From assembly GCA_945903465.1 (NCBI GenBank), contig CAMDOF010000007.1, forward strand, positions 35,677-99,676: a stretch of 64,000 bases of DNA. The letters run 5' to 3'. Below are positions 1-7,390 of this stretch, one piece after another. The notes under the pieces were generated by a model. That model made no database searches. It was not told the DNA's origin and was given only the letters and a program-made list of their open reading frames with translations. Origin of the DNA: Opitutus sp. GAS368 (GTDB lineage Bacteria > Verrucomicrobiota > Verrucomicrobiia > Opitutales > Opitutaceae). The stretch's first letter is position 1. Every line of letters starts with the position of its first letter. A program made the translations under genes and the position numbers.

Positions 1-2
1 AT

Positions 3-206
3 CTCGCCGCGCTCGCCGGCGTGACCCAGCTCGAATCACTTTTCCTTGAAGGCCTCGAACTTCCCGAAGCCCGCCTTCCGCAGTTGCGAGCCTTCGCTCA
101 CCTCAAGACCCTCTCCCTCAAAGTCTCAGGAAAAGGCTACCCCGAGGAAATCCAGACCAAGGTGAAGGCGCTGCTGCCATCGGTGGCAGTAAAGTTCACC
201 CCTTGA
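3..206 (+). CDS. C-terminal end of a leucine-rich-repeat protein (5' partial)
   Basis: The frame is open to the left edge of the window, so only the last 67 codons are visible. The translation has leucine-rich-repeat spacing (LAGVTQLESLFLEGLEL, then FAHLKTLSLKV), with leucines in the LxxLxLxx pattern of an LRR beta strand, and ends in a basic tail VKFTP. The family mediates protein-protein contacts; partner and cell location cannot be judged from the fragment. A GTG at 21 could be read as a start, but the LRR pattern continues upstream of it, so it is taken as internal. The gene ends directly against the debris region beginning at 207. Confidence 0.6.
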   Translation, partial: LAALAGVTQLESLFLEGLELPEARLPQLRAFAHLKTLSLKVSGKGYPEEIQTKVKALLPSVAVKFTP

Positions 207-533
207 CCACGGCGAACTGGTCGGCGCGGACTTTATTCACGCACCGACCAGTTTGGCCACCCGCCGACCTTCCCGAATCGCATGCAGCTCGGCGCGCTCT
301 TCCGCGAACGTCCCGAACAGTTCACCGAAATTTCCACGCCGGCGAATTTTTTCACCGCCGCTATCGCCAACGCCTCCTACATCAAAGAGCGCTTCGTCGT
401 CGGTTACGCGATGGGCAACACCAAGTTTCGCGGGCTGCAATTGCAGGCGGAGCTGCGCTGGGAAGACACTTATTTCGGCACGCGCGAGTTTCAGGCGCCT
501 CATCGGCGCAGGTGCGCGCGGCGGGCTTTGTGA
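207..533 (+). pseudogene. TonB-dependent receptor-like fragment
   Basis: The reading frame has no start of its own that would give a whole protein. It carries residues resembling the barrel region of large Verrucomicrobial TonB-dependent receptors: PPTFPNRMQLGALF, FRERPEQF, then a polar stretch ending in AELRWEDTYFG, which looks like the strand motif (G)LRYEDT of these receptors. Both the plug and most of the barrel are missing, and the similarity stops near base 500, after which the reading becomes arginine-rich and ends at a TGA (531-533). This is interpreted as a remnant left by deletion or recombination. The family call rests on pattern recognition only; an unrelated degenerate sequence is possible. 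Confidence 0.4.
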
Positions 534-692
534 TTACCACCGCCAACGGCCGCGCGATTCGGCGTCAGTCCTCGGACAATCGCGCGGTGGGCCGATGCCG
601 GCTTGATCGGCAGACACAAAGTGAACGGTCGGGTCGTCTTGTTCGATCAGGCCGAGGTGGAGGGATTCATCCGGGGTTGCCGGGTGAGCTGA
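530..692 (+). pseudogene. Excisionase/MerR-like HTH, frameshifted
   Basis: From about 552 to 692 the frame reads ARFGVSPRTIARWADAG, then KVNGRVVLFDQAEVEGFI and a stop at 690-692. This is the classic small winged HTH of excisionase-type proteins (sVSPRTIxRWxxxGLI followed by a short wing and a final helix). There is no ATG in that frame. The natural beginning seems to be GTG at 530 (VITTAN), which lies one frame away, so a single-base indel near 547-552 would restore a protein of about 54 residues. It stands 130 bp from the 3' end of tRNA-Asn, where integrative elements often insert. It could be a decayed gene or a sequencing indel. Confidence 0.55.
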
Positions 693-740
693 TCACCAGG
701 TTCTACGTCACCCGGGCTCATTTTCATTGGACGATTCGAA

Positions 741-773
741 AAGTGGCCAAGAAGTGGCCAAGAAGTGGCCAAG
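741..773. repeat. Three exact 11-bp tandem repeats
   Basis: The unit AAGTGGCCAAG occurs three times without change at 741-751, 752-762 and 763-773. The 11-bp period is close to one helical turn, so every copy would face the same side of the DNA. It lies between the HTH fragment and the tRNA-Asn terminator. This could be a protein-binding iteron, for example an excisionase or integrase arm site, or simple slippage. Confidence 0.9.
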
Positions 774-778
774 CACGT

Positions 779-820
779 TTAAAAAGGAGAAGGCCAACAA
801 CGTGTAAGTTATTGGCCTTC
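779..820 (-). terminator. Rho-independent terminator of tRNA-Asn
   Basis: On the minus strand, directly downstream of the tRNA, a 9-bp perfect stem GAAGGCCAA / TTGGCCTTC (812-820 pairing with 789-797) encloses a 14-base loop and is followed by CTCCTTTTTAAA. The position and T-run fit a terminator for the tRNA transcript. Confidence 0.7.
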
Positions 821-822
821 AT

Positions 823-897
823 TGGCTGCCCGGGTAGGGATCGAACCTACGACCAAGTGATTAACAGTCACCTGCTCTGCCACTGAGCTACCAGGCA
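823..897 (-). tRNA. tRNA-Asn (anticodon GTT)
   Basis: Read on the minus strand the sequence folds as a cloverleaf. The acceptor arm TGCCTGG pairs with CCGGGCA, the D-arm contains AGCTCAGT, the anticodon loop CTGTTAA carries GTT, the T-arm contains GGTTCGATCC, and the CCA end is encoded. The gene is 75 bases including CCA. Its 3' end faces the fragments at 207-692, making it a plausible integration target. Confidence 0.95.
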
Positions 898-1639
898 ATG
901 GCTTTGAATGACCCACGCCAAACAAAGAGGAAACGAAAAACAGCGGGTAACTACCCCTTGTCAACGCTCGTTTTAACCTTTTCCACATTCCTTGAGCAAT
1001 CCGTTCCGCCCTAAAGCCGAAAAGTAAGCTTCGGCCGAGCTTGCCCGACGCGCTAAACACATGGGTGCGTGGTGATTGTTTAGGCTGCAGTCACGAGCAT
1101 TTTTTCGGCGAAGAAGCCTGGCTGGCGTCCTCTTCGTCCCGAGGCGGTCGCTGGGCCTTGCTGGGCCTTCGCGTGCTCGACGATGGTCCTCCAGGCAGCT
1201 CCTCTTCGCCCCGAGGCGCTCGCTGGGCCTTGCTGGGCCTTCGCGTGCTCGACGATGGTCCTCCGGGCAGCTCCTCTTCGCCCCGAGGCGGTCGCTGGGC
1301 CTTGTTGGGGACGATCGGCCAAGAGCCGAACCGCGGACCACCAACCCACGCGACTCAAGCCAACCCGCGTTCATAACCCTCACACCCACTACCCGCGAGA
1401 ACCAAGCTCAACGGTGGCGGGGACGCCCCCCAAAGCTCAGTCGCGGTGCCGAGAACGTGGGCCCGATGGGCCAAAGGCGCGCGTTCGCGCGGGCGCACGC
1501 ACCGAAGGAGCTGGGCGGGGCTGGGCTAAGGCTGCGGCTTGAGCCCGTGAGAGATCGGCTGGCGCCGCTGGCTCGACCACTCCGCCATTGGCCGAAGTGG
1601 TTGAGCGGGCCGGGAGGCCGAACGCGACCAGCGACGAGG
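898..1639. other. Intergenic spacer with tandem repeat; no supported gene
   Basis: The 740-bp gap between tRNA-Asn and the TIM-barrel gene contains the 72-bp minisatellite at 1129-1344 and otherwise GC-rich sequence. All apparent reading frames here are Arg/Ala/Gly-rich and overlap on both strands, as expected from composition, so none is called. Confidence 0.6.
1129..1344. repeat. 72-bp tandem repeat, about 2.7 copies
   Basis: Units begin at 1129, 1201 and 1273, each starting CCTCTTCG. The first two share the run GCTGGGCCTTGCTGGGCC through CTCGACGATGGTCCTCC with only a few substitutions. The third degenerates after about 40 bases. The period is a multiple of three, so several frames stay open through the array, which explains the long false reading frames here. 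Confidence 0.9.
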
Positions 1640-2485
1640 TCAGCGCAGGGTCTTCCGCAAAAAGGCGAGCCCTTTAATGGCGATATCGTTCCGCTTCGGC
1701 TCGATCTTGCGCCAAATCGCGGCAGCGCGGGCAATCACCTTGACGTCGGTGGTGAACGATTCGATCACGACGTCCCCTTTGTAGCCGACCTCTTTGAGGG
1801 CCTTCGCGATTGGCTTCCAATCGATATGGTCTCCACCCGGCGTACCGCGATCACTGCCACAAGCATGAAAATGCGCGAGGTACTTGCCGGCCTTGCGGAT
1901 GGCGGCGGCCTGGTCCTTTTCCTCGATATTCATGTGAAAAGTATCGAGGTGCAACTTAACCGCTTTGGAACCGACGGCCTTGATTAATTTGAGGCCTTGA
2001 TCGCACGTGTTGAGAAAATCGGTCTCAAAGCGGTTGAGGGGTTCAATGCAGATGGTCACGCCGCTCGCCTCCGCGTGTTTGGCGAGCAGCTTAAGGTTGG
2101 CCACGACGAGGGCCCACTCGACTTTTTGCTGGGCCGGCTCGACGGCATCGGCCTTGCCCACGACAGAGTAAGCCGGGCCGATCAAGGACGGGCAACCGAG
2201 AATCACCGCTTGGTCGATGAGCGCCTTACAATAATCCATCGCCGTCTTCTGCTCCTCGGGTGTGCCTCGGAAATCGCGTCCGGGTCCCATGGCCGCACAA
2301 ACGCTCCCGATAGCCAACCCCGCCTTGTCGGCGGCGGCCTTCACCTTGACCGGATCGATGTGCGCGGGATCTTCGATCGCGAGCTCAACGGTTTCGAAGC
2401 CCCATTTTTTAAACGTCGCGAAGAGCTTGGTGCTCTCAGTCGTAAACGGGGAAACGAAGAGAAATGAATTGATGCCGAATCTCAT
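1640..2485 (-). CDS. Sugar phosphate isomerase/epimerase, D-tagatose/allulose 3-epimerase-like
   Basis: A 281-residue TIM barrel of the xylose-isomerase-like superfamily, close in length to ketose 3-epimerases. The metal-binding and catalytic residues of that family are in place: Glu148 (CIEPLNRFETD), Asp181 (LHLDTFHMN), His207 (HFHACGSDRGTPG) with Arg213, and Glu242 (VIESF). These correspond to the Glu/Asp/His/Glu metal set of D-tagatose 3-epimerase. There is no signal peptide, so it acts in the cytoplasm. It probably epimerises or isomerises a free ketose; the substrate is not readable from sequence. It is the most downstream gene of a minus-strand sugar group (acetyltransferase, Gfo/Idh, GH109), though gaps of 240 to 360 bp separate some members. 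Confidence 0.85.
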   Translation of the reverse strand: MRFGINSFLFVSPFTTESTKLFATFKKWGFETVELAIEDPAHIDPVKVKAAADKAGLAIGSVCAAMGPGRDFRGTPEEQKTAMDYCKALIDQAVILGCPSLIGPAYSVVGKADAVEPAQQKVEWALVVANLKLLAKHAEASGVTICIEPLNRFETDFLNTCDQGLKLIKAVGSKAVKLHLDTFHMNIEEKDQAAAIRKAGKYLAHFHACGSDRGTPGGDHIDWKPIAKALKEVGYKGDVVIESFTTDVKVIARAAAIWRKIEPKRNDIAIKGLAFLRKTLR

Positions 2486-2848
2486 AATGATGCGAGGGGA
2501 GGAAGTTGCAGTGCCGAGCCTAACTAAAACAAGGCAGCCTCTTCCCTGGGCTCAAGGCGATTTCTTCAACCACGCAAAAATCTCTCGGTCGGAGCACAGC
2601 GCAGCGCGGGAAACGGCGGGCCGCCCCACCCTCAAAGTTACACCGATGGCCCGAAAGATTTAGAATTTAATTTGCCCGGCAACCGGAGTCTGCGAGCGAT
2701 TGGACGCCTCGCCCTCGCCGGCGCAATCAGCTCGGAAAAGGCGGAACGTGAGCGGACGTGGGTTTTAAAGGTGGCGCGGCTTAGCGGTGGGCGTGGCCCG
2801 CTCAAGGGTGCAGCCGTCGGCCCGGTGACGAACCGCGTTCGGCCGAAA
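2486..2848. other. Intergenic, nothing recognised
   Basis: About 360 bp upstream of the epimerase-like gene. It should contain the promoter of that gene, but no convincing -35/-10 pair, repeat or RNA fold was seen. Confidence 0.4.
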
Positions 2849-4078
2849 CTAGATCCGCAGAAATAGCTTCCTTCGATCCATCCAAACTAACAGTAGCCAC
2901 ATGACCGCCAGCGTGGCGGCGCCGTGCAGCAGCGGTTCGTAGGCCGAGCCGAAAGAGCGAAACGCGGACGTGCCTAAGTGGGTCGTCAAAGCCTTCGCGA
3001 TAAAGCCCTCGAAGAGATGCGCGATGAGATAAGCCGCGATTGAATTCATGCCGATGACTTTCAACGGCCAGGCCCAGCGCGACAGCCCCCGCACGTCCAC
3101 GAGGAAATAAAACACCGCTAAGAACAGGCAGCACCAGCCGCCGCTCACCAAGACCCAGCTGGAAGTCCAGATGCGTTTAACCACGGGAGCCACCCCGAGC
3201 AGACTCAAGGCCCAGCCGATGGCGAGTGCGGCGACGCCAGCGATCAGCAGCTCTTGAATTTTAGCGAGCGGAGGACGAGCGGAACGTAAGCGATGGCCGA
3301 CGATCAAACCAATAATCATGGTGCCAAGGGTCGGAATGAAACTCAACGTGGCATAACCGCCGCGATTAAAGACGAAGGGTTTTTCCCGGCTAAAAAGATT
3401 AAGAAACCACGTGTCAAAGGACCAAGCCGGTTGGCTATTTTTCTGCCAATGGGCCGCGAAACCGGAGAGCCCGTGGCTCTCGAGCCACGCCTTGGGCACA
3501 CCCACTTGGGCGTATTCGAACGGGGCGCTCGGGAGGGGTTGGGCGGCAAACAACGCCCAATAGCCGACGAGAATTGCCACCAAGGCGATGACTTGGTCGC
3601 GCAATGGCCGAAAACCCAGCAGGAAGAGAAAACCATAACCCAAGCCGATCTGGGAGAGGGTATCCTCAAAGGTCCAGTTGGTGCCCGTCGCACTTGCTCC
3701 GGTGGATCGTAAAAATACGCCGAGCAGGACGAGGGCGACGGCTCGCGTGAACGCGTGCCCGCTCAGCGCCCACGCGGACTGCCCACGAGCGCGGCGGCTC
3801 GCAATTGAAAACGGCAAAGCCACGCCGACGAGGAAGGAAAATGATGGCTGGATCAGATCGTGCAAAGAGCAGCCGACCCATTCGACATGGCTCTGGTGCC
3901 ACGCGACCCATTTCCAGAATCCGCTTTCGGGCAAGGCGCGGGCCACCCGAGAGAGTCGCAAGACCTCCGCCATCATCAGGAACATGACGAAGCCGCGGTA
4001 GACATCGAGTGAAGCGAGCCGCGGGCTCGGCGGAGGCGGCGACGCGGCGAAGGCGACGGGGGCAGGGGCAGGGTTCAT
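2849..4078 (-). CDS. HGSNAT-like membrane N-acetyltransferase (DUF1624/DUF5009 type)
   Basis: A 409-residue polytopic membrane protein. After a Pro/Ala-rich N-terminus comes the family signature RLASLDVYRGFVM, followed by about ten hydrophobic segments. Further family-like motifs are LIQPSFSFLVGVALPFS and RGGYATLSFIPTLGTMIIG, and near the C-terminus WPLKVIGMNSIAAYLIAHL. This family includes human heparan-alpha-glucosaminide N-acetyltransferase, which passes acetyl groups across the membrane to amino sugars; bacterial members are common in polysaccharide-degrading Bacteroidetes and Verrucomicrobia. The specific substrate here is inferred only from its neighbours, which include a GH109 gene. 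The ATG at 4076-4078 is the only start that keeps the LDVYRGF segment. Confidence 0.8.
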   Translation of the reverse strand: MNPAPAPVAFAASPPPPSPRLASLDVYRGFVMFLMMAEVLRLSRVARALPESGFWKWVAWHQSHVEWVGCSLHDLIQPSFSFLVGVALPFSIASRRARGQSAWALSGHAFTRAVALVLLGVFLRSTGASATGTNWTFEDTLSQIGLGYGFLFLLGFRPLRDQVIALVAILVGYWALFAAQPLPSAPFEYAQVGVPKAWLESHGLSGFAAHWQKNSQPAWSFDTWFLNLFSREKPFVFNRGGYATLSFIPTLGTMIIGLIVGHRLRSARPPLAKIQELLIAGVAALAIGWALSLLGVAPVVKRIWTSSWVLVSGGWCCLFLAVFYFLVDVRGLSRWAWPLKVIGMNSIAAYLIAHLFEGFIAKALTTHLGTSAFRSFGSAYEPLLHGAATLAVMWLLLVWMDRRKLFLRI

Positions 4079-4324
4079 GATGAGGGGCAGTGAGTGACGG
4101 GCGGACGGGCGAAAAGCCTGGGGTGGGCGAAGCAGATGGCGCGGCTGGTTACGAAGGGGGAAGGCTGATGCGCGCGTCGAGGAGAGAAAAGCGGGGCGGC
4201 GATGAGCGGAGATTGGGAGCGAGGACGCCTGGTGGCGGCTCCGTTCAACCGGCCCGGCGAAGGCCGTGGCACGAGGGGGGCTTAATGGATTGGCGGCGGG
4301 GCAGGAAGGCGCGGGCGGAGCGGC

Positions 4325-5398
4325 TCATGGTCTGGCGGGGGTGGGATTGGCGGCACGCATTTTTTCCTTCGCCCGTAAAAGCATCCGCAGCGGGTGCAGC
4401 TCCTCATCACTTGTCAGCGGCATGGCGACACCGGCTACCAGATGCCGTGCGACAAAGTCGAAATAGTCGCCAGACTCACCACCAACCAACGGTTCGGTCA
4501 TAGCGGTCGCCGTGACCAATCGCGTGCGCGCGCCACCGTCGACGGACTCAATAAAACCCTTGGTGCCAAAGACGCGCAAGGTTTCGTAACCGTGGGGCAA
4601 GCGCGGATGGCCTGGGTTGAGATAATTGACGATGAAGGTCGCGATCCCGCCATTTTCCAACTCGAGCTGCGCGGCCCCGGCCATGCGACCCGCGCCCGGC
4701 TCCGGGCTGCCGAACAACGTCTCCCACCCGCTGACCGAATTGATACGCACACCCCCGACGTGCTCAATCATGCGAGCGGCATGAACACCGGACTGGAGAA
4801 ACTGGCCACCATCGATGTCCTCGTCCTGCGGGCGCGAGAGGCCGTAACGATAGGATTTCTGCACGAGCACCTGAACGACCTCGCCGACCGCACCCTCGCG
4901 AACGAGCCGGCGCATCGCGGCGTAGTTAGGGACGAAGGCCGTGCCGGCCATTTCGTGAAACTGCTTACCCGTACGTTTCGCCGTCGCGAGGATCGCATCG
5001 AGGTCTCGCTCGGTGAGGGCGGCGGGTTTTTCTGCGTAGACGTGTTTGCCCGCTTCGAGGCACCGCACCGCATCGCGAGCCTGGTCCCCGCGTCGCGGCG
5101 AGCAGAGCGAGACGATCGCAACGTCTGAGTCCGCGAGCAGGGCCTCGAGGGAAGCGTGCACGCGCACGCTCGGGGGCCACGTCGCGGTGCGCATCGCGGC
5201 GACGGCAACTAAGCGCGCGTGCGCATGGGCATCGAGGAAGGCGGCGCTGAGCTGATGCCCATTCGAACCGTAGAGGCCGACGCCGATTTTTTGAAACCCG
5301 CCCGACTCGGCGGCGCCGGCGAAGGGGGCCGCCAGGCCCAGCGCGAAAAAGCTCAAGCGGAAGACATCGCGCGCGCGGAACCAGCGAACCCACGCCAT
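4325..5398 (-). CDS. Gfo/Idh/MocA family oxidoreductase, exported
   Basis: An NAD(P)-dependent sugar oxidoreductase-like protein of about 357 residues. A hydrophobic N-terminus (FRLSFFALGLAAPFAGAAES) looks like a signal sequence. It is followed by the nucleotide-binding fold (IGVGLYGSNGHQLS), the conserved EKP motif (GKHVYAEKPAAL) and a C-terminal domain with GVHAARMIEHVGG in place of the usual GGxHxxD. The start chosen, ATG at 5398, precedes the signal sequence; ATG at 5506 in the same frame would add 36 residues and would lie just after the stop of the GH109 gene. The two genes are probably co-transcribed from upstream of 6932. The substrate is unknown. Confidence 0.75.
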   Translation of the reverse strand: MAWVRWFRARDVFRLSFFALGLAAPFAGAAESGGFQKIGVGLYGSNGHQLSAAFLDAHAHARLVAVAAMRTATWPPSVRVHASLEALLADSDVAIVSLCSPRRGDQARDAVRCLEAGKHVYAEKPAALTERDLDAILATAKRTGKQFHEMAGTAFVPNYAAMRRLVREGAVGEVVQVLVQKSYRYGLSRPQDEDIDGGQFLQSGVHAARMIEHVGGVRINSVSGWETLFGSPEPGAGRMAGAAQLELENGGIATFIVNYLNPGHPRLPHGYETLRVFGTKGFIESVDGGARTRLVTATAMTEPLVGGESGDYFDFVARHLVAGVAMPLTSDEELHPLRMLLRAKEKMRAANPTPARP

Positions 5399-5510
5399 CG
5401 GGGGTACTCGCGTGAAAACGGAACGGACTGCGCGGAAGCTTGGGCCCACCGAAAAAAACGCGGTGAACCCAGCCGGCCGGCGAACTTGGGGGGAAAGCGC
5501 GGGCATATGA

Positions 5511-6932
5511 TTAGCTTTTTTGCTGGGACGCCGGCGTGAGATTGACCGGTTTATTTTTTTTGTAAGAGCCCGCCGTGAAATCGGGGAAGTCCACCGAGTT
5601 TGAGCGATTCGCGACGGACACCTCGGAGAGCAGGCCAACGGCCGTCCAAGCGGCGGCATCGTAAACGTCCATATCGAGAGGCAAACCATGGCGAAGGAGG
5701 CTGACCCAGCGCCAGTCCATCAGGAAATCCATACCGCCGTGACCGCCGATTTTTTTTGCGGTGGCGCCGATTTCCTTAACCAAGGCGAAGGTATATTTAT
5801 CCTCGAGGGCCTTCATCTCATTGGCCGGGAGCCAACCGGAATGGTGGGAGGCGATCCGCCCCGGCTCAGGCCATTTCTGCGCGCTACCCTCTGTGCCGAC
5901 CACCGTATGAATTCGTGAATACGGACGCGTGCTCGTCACGTCGTGCTGCACCATCAGGGTACGCCCGAGTTCGGTGCGGAGCGTAGTGGTATTAGCATTA
6001 CCGCGAAATTTTTTCCCGGCAAACGGAGCAAAGTCAGGGTCTTTCGCCGCGAGCGCGTCGGCCCGCTTGCCCATTTGAAAATCGTTGCTTTGTACGGAGA
6101 CGAGGTAATCGAGCCGATCGCCCCGGTTAATATTCATGATCTGCGCGATCGGGCCCAACCCATGCATCGGGTAAAGGTTCCCGTCGCGCGCGGCGTTTTG
6201 CTTCAGGCGCCACATGCCTTGGTAACTGTTCTTTCCGAAATTTAACTGCATCAAATTGTGGATATACGCCCCCTCGCCGTGCACGATCTCTCCGAAGAAA
6301 CCTTGCTGAGCCAAGTTGAGGGTGAGCAGTTCGAAAAAATCGTAGCAGCAATTTTCGAGCATCATATAATGGCGTTTTGTCCGCTCGGATGTTTCGACCA
6401 GCTGCCAGCACTCCTCCATCGTCACCGCGGCCGGAATCTCGGAGAACGCGTGCTTGCCGTGCTCCATCGCATAAATCGAGATGGGGGCGTGCAAGTGCCA
6501 CGGCGTGCAATTATAAATGACGTCGATGTCGTCGCGCTCGCAGACTTTTTTCCAGGCGTCGTCACTCCCCGTGTAGACGGCGGGTTTATGAGGGGTGCCC
6601 TCCAGACCCTTGAGGACGACCGCGATCCGCTCGGGGCGGATATCGCAGATCGCTTTGATCTCGACTCCGTCAATCACGCGGTGGCGGGCCGGAGCGGAAG
6701 CCCCGCGGGAGCCCAGACCAATCACACCGATGCGCACCTTTTCGAGACGGGGCGCGGCGTAACCGCACATGTTAAAAGCCTGCCGGCGAGACGCGCTGGC
6801 GACACGTGGCGAGACCGCCGCTCCCGGCGCTCCCGGCGCGGGCGCGGGCGCACCGCGGAGAAAACTGGCCACCGATAAGCCGGTACCAGCGAGAGCGGTC
6901 TGAGCAAGAAATTCGCGACGGGTAGATTTCAT
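5511..6932 (-). CDS. GH109 family NAD-dependent glycosidase (alpha-N-acetylgalactosaminidase type)
   Basis: 473 residues. A twin-arginine signal (RREFLAQTALAG, residues 5-16) predicts folded export with bound NAD. The Rossmann motif IGVIGLGSRG is at 68-77. Features typical of GH109 follow: NCTPWHLHAP near 141-150, ENCCY at 193-197, and the GNLYPMHGLGPIAQ block at 251-264. The C-terminal half has the family-like stretch LPLDMDVYDAAAW and NRSNSVDFPDF. GH109 enzymes remove terminal alpha-GalNAc by an NAD-dependent oxidation-elimination route; several family members act on other sugars, so GalNAc specificity is inferred. The AT-rich leader before the ATG (TTTTTTTAGAATTAAAAT) suggests that the promoter is close. 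Confidence 0.88.
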   Translation of the reverse strand: MKSTRREFLAQTALAGTGLSVASFLRGAPAPAPGAPGAAVSPRVASASRRQAFNMCGYAAPRLEKVRIGVIGLGSRGASAPARHRVIDGVEIKAICDIRPERIAVVLKGLEGTPHKPAVYTGSDDAWKKVCERDDIDVIYNCTPWHLHAPISIYAMEHGKHAFSEIPAAVTMEECWQLVETSERTKRHYMMLENCCYDFFELLTLNLAQQGFFGEIVHGEGAYIHNLMQLNFGKNSYQGMWRLKQNAARDGNLYPMHGLGPIAQIMNINRGDRLDYLVSVQSNDFQMGKRADALAAKDPDFAPFAGKKFRGNANTTTLRTELGRTLMVQHDVTSTRPYSRIHTVVGTEGSAQKWPEPGRIASHHSGWLPANEMKALEDKYTFALVKEIGATAKKIGGHGGMDFLMDWRWVSLLRHGLPLDMDVYDAAAWTAVGLLSEVSVANRSNSVDFPDFTAGSYKKNKPVNLTPASQQKS

Positions 6933-7390
6933 ATTTTAATTCTAAAAAAATACGTGTGCAGGTTTAATCTCCATGGGCATGAGGGGAGGCGCCAGCGTGC
7001 TTCCTGAGAGAGCAAAGACCCGCGGAGACAAGCAACCGTATTTTTAAAAAAGCCCGCGCTGACGCTGGTCGGGCCACCGACCCTTTAGGACAAAGCGTCG
7101 GTTCAGCCAACGGAGCGCGTCGAGTCCGTCGCACGGTCACCGGACACGACCGCGCCGGCGCGCGCGCGCCCTGCCCACGCGCACCTGCCTTGGAGGCGAC
7201 CCCGCACCGCCCGCCAATCCCGACCGCCTCGCACCGATAAACAAAACTCGGGGGCACCCAGCAGTAATCATTGCGGATTCAGAACGTTCCGCCGATGGCC
7301 CAGGCCGGCGGCAGCGTTTTAAATTTCGAGGTGAAAGTTCGGGGTTGACGCTTGTTTCAGAGGGTCCACGACGTTAACTAACCACCGCGT
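6933..7390. other. Divergent promoter region
   Basis: A 458-bp spacer between the leftward GH109 gene and the rightward cytochrome/DUF1549 gene, so it must hold promoters for both. It is AT-rich at 6933-6965. TTGACG at 7345-7350 resembles a -35 box, but no matching -10 follows at 16-18 bp. No repeat or RNA structure was recognised. Confidence 0.4.

Noticed and set aside
809..1060. Minus-strand reading frame covering tRNA-Asn
   Set aside because: It reads through the tRNA and is a well-known kind of false protein; the cloverleaf explains the sequence.
973..1389. Repeat protein encoded by the 72-bp array
   Set aside because: All frames are open on both strands because the period is divisible by three; composition is Arg/Ala/Gly-rich and no start or ribosome-binding context fits.
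4394..5128. Plus-strand frame opposite the Gfo/Idh gene
   Set aside because: Shadow of the real minus-strand gene; no domain recognised.
7345..7350. TTGACG as -35 of a promoter for the PSCyt gene
   Set aside because: No -10-like hexamer at 16-18 bp.
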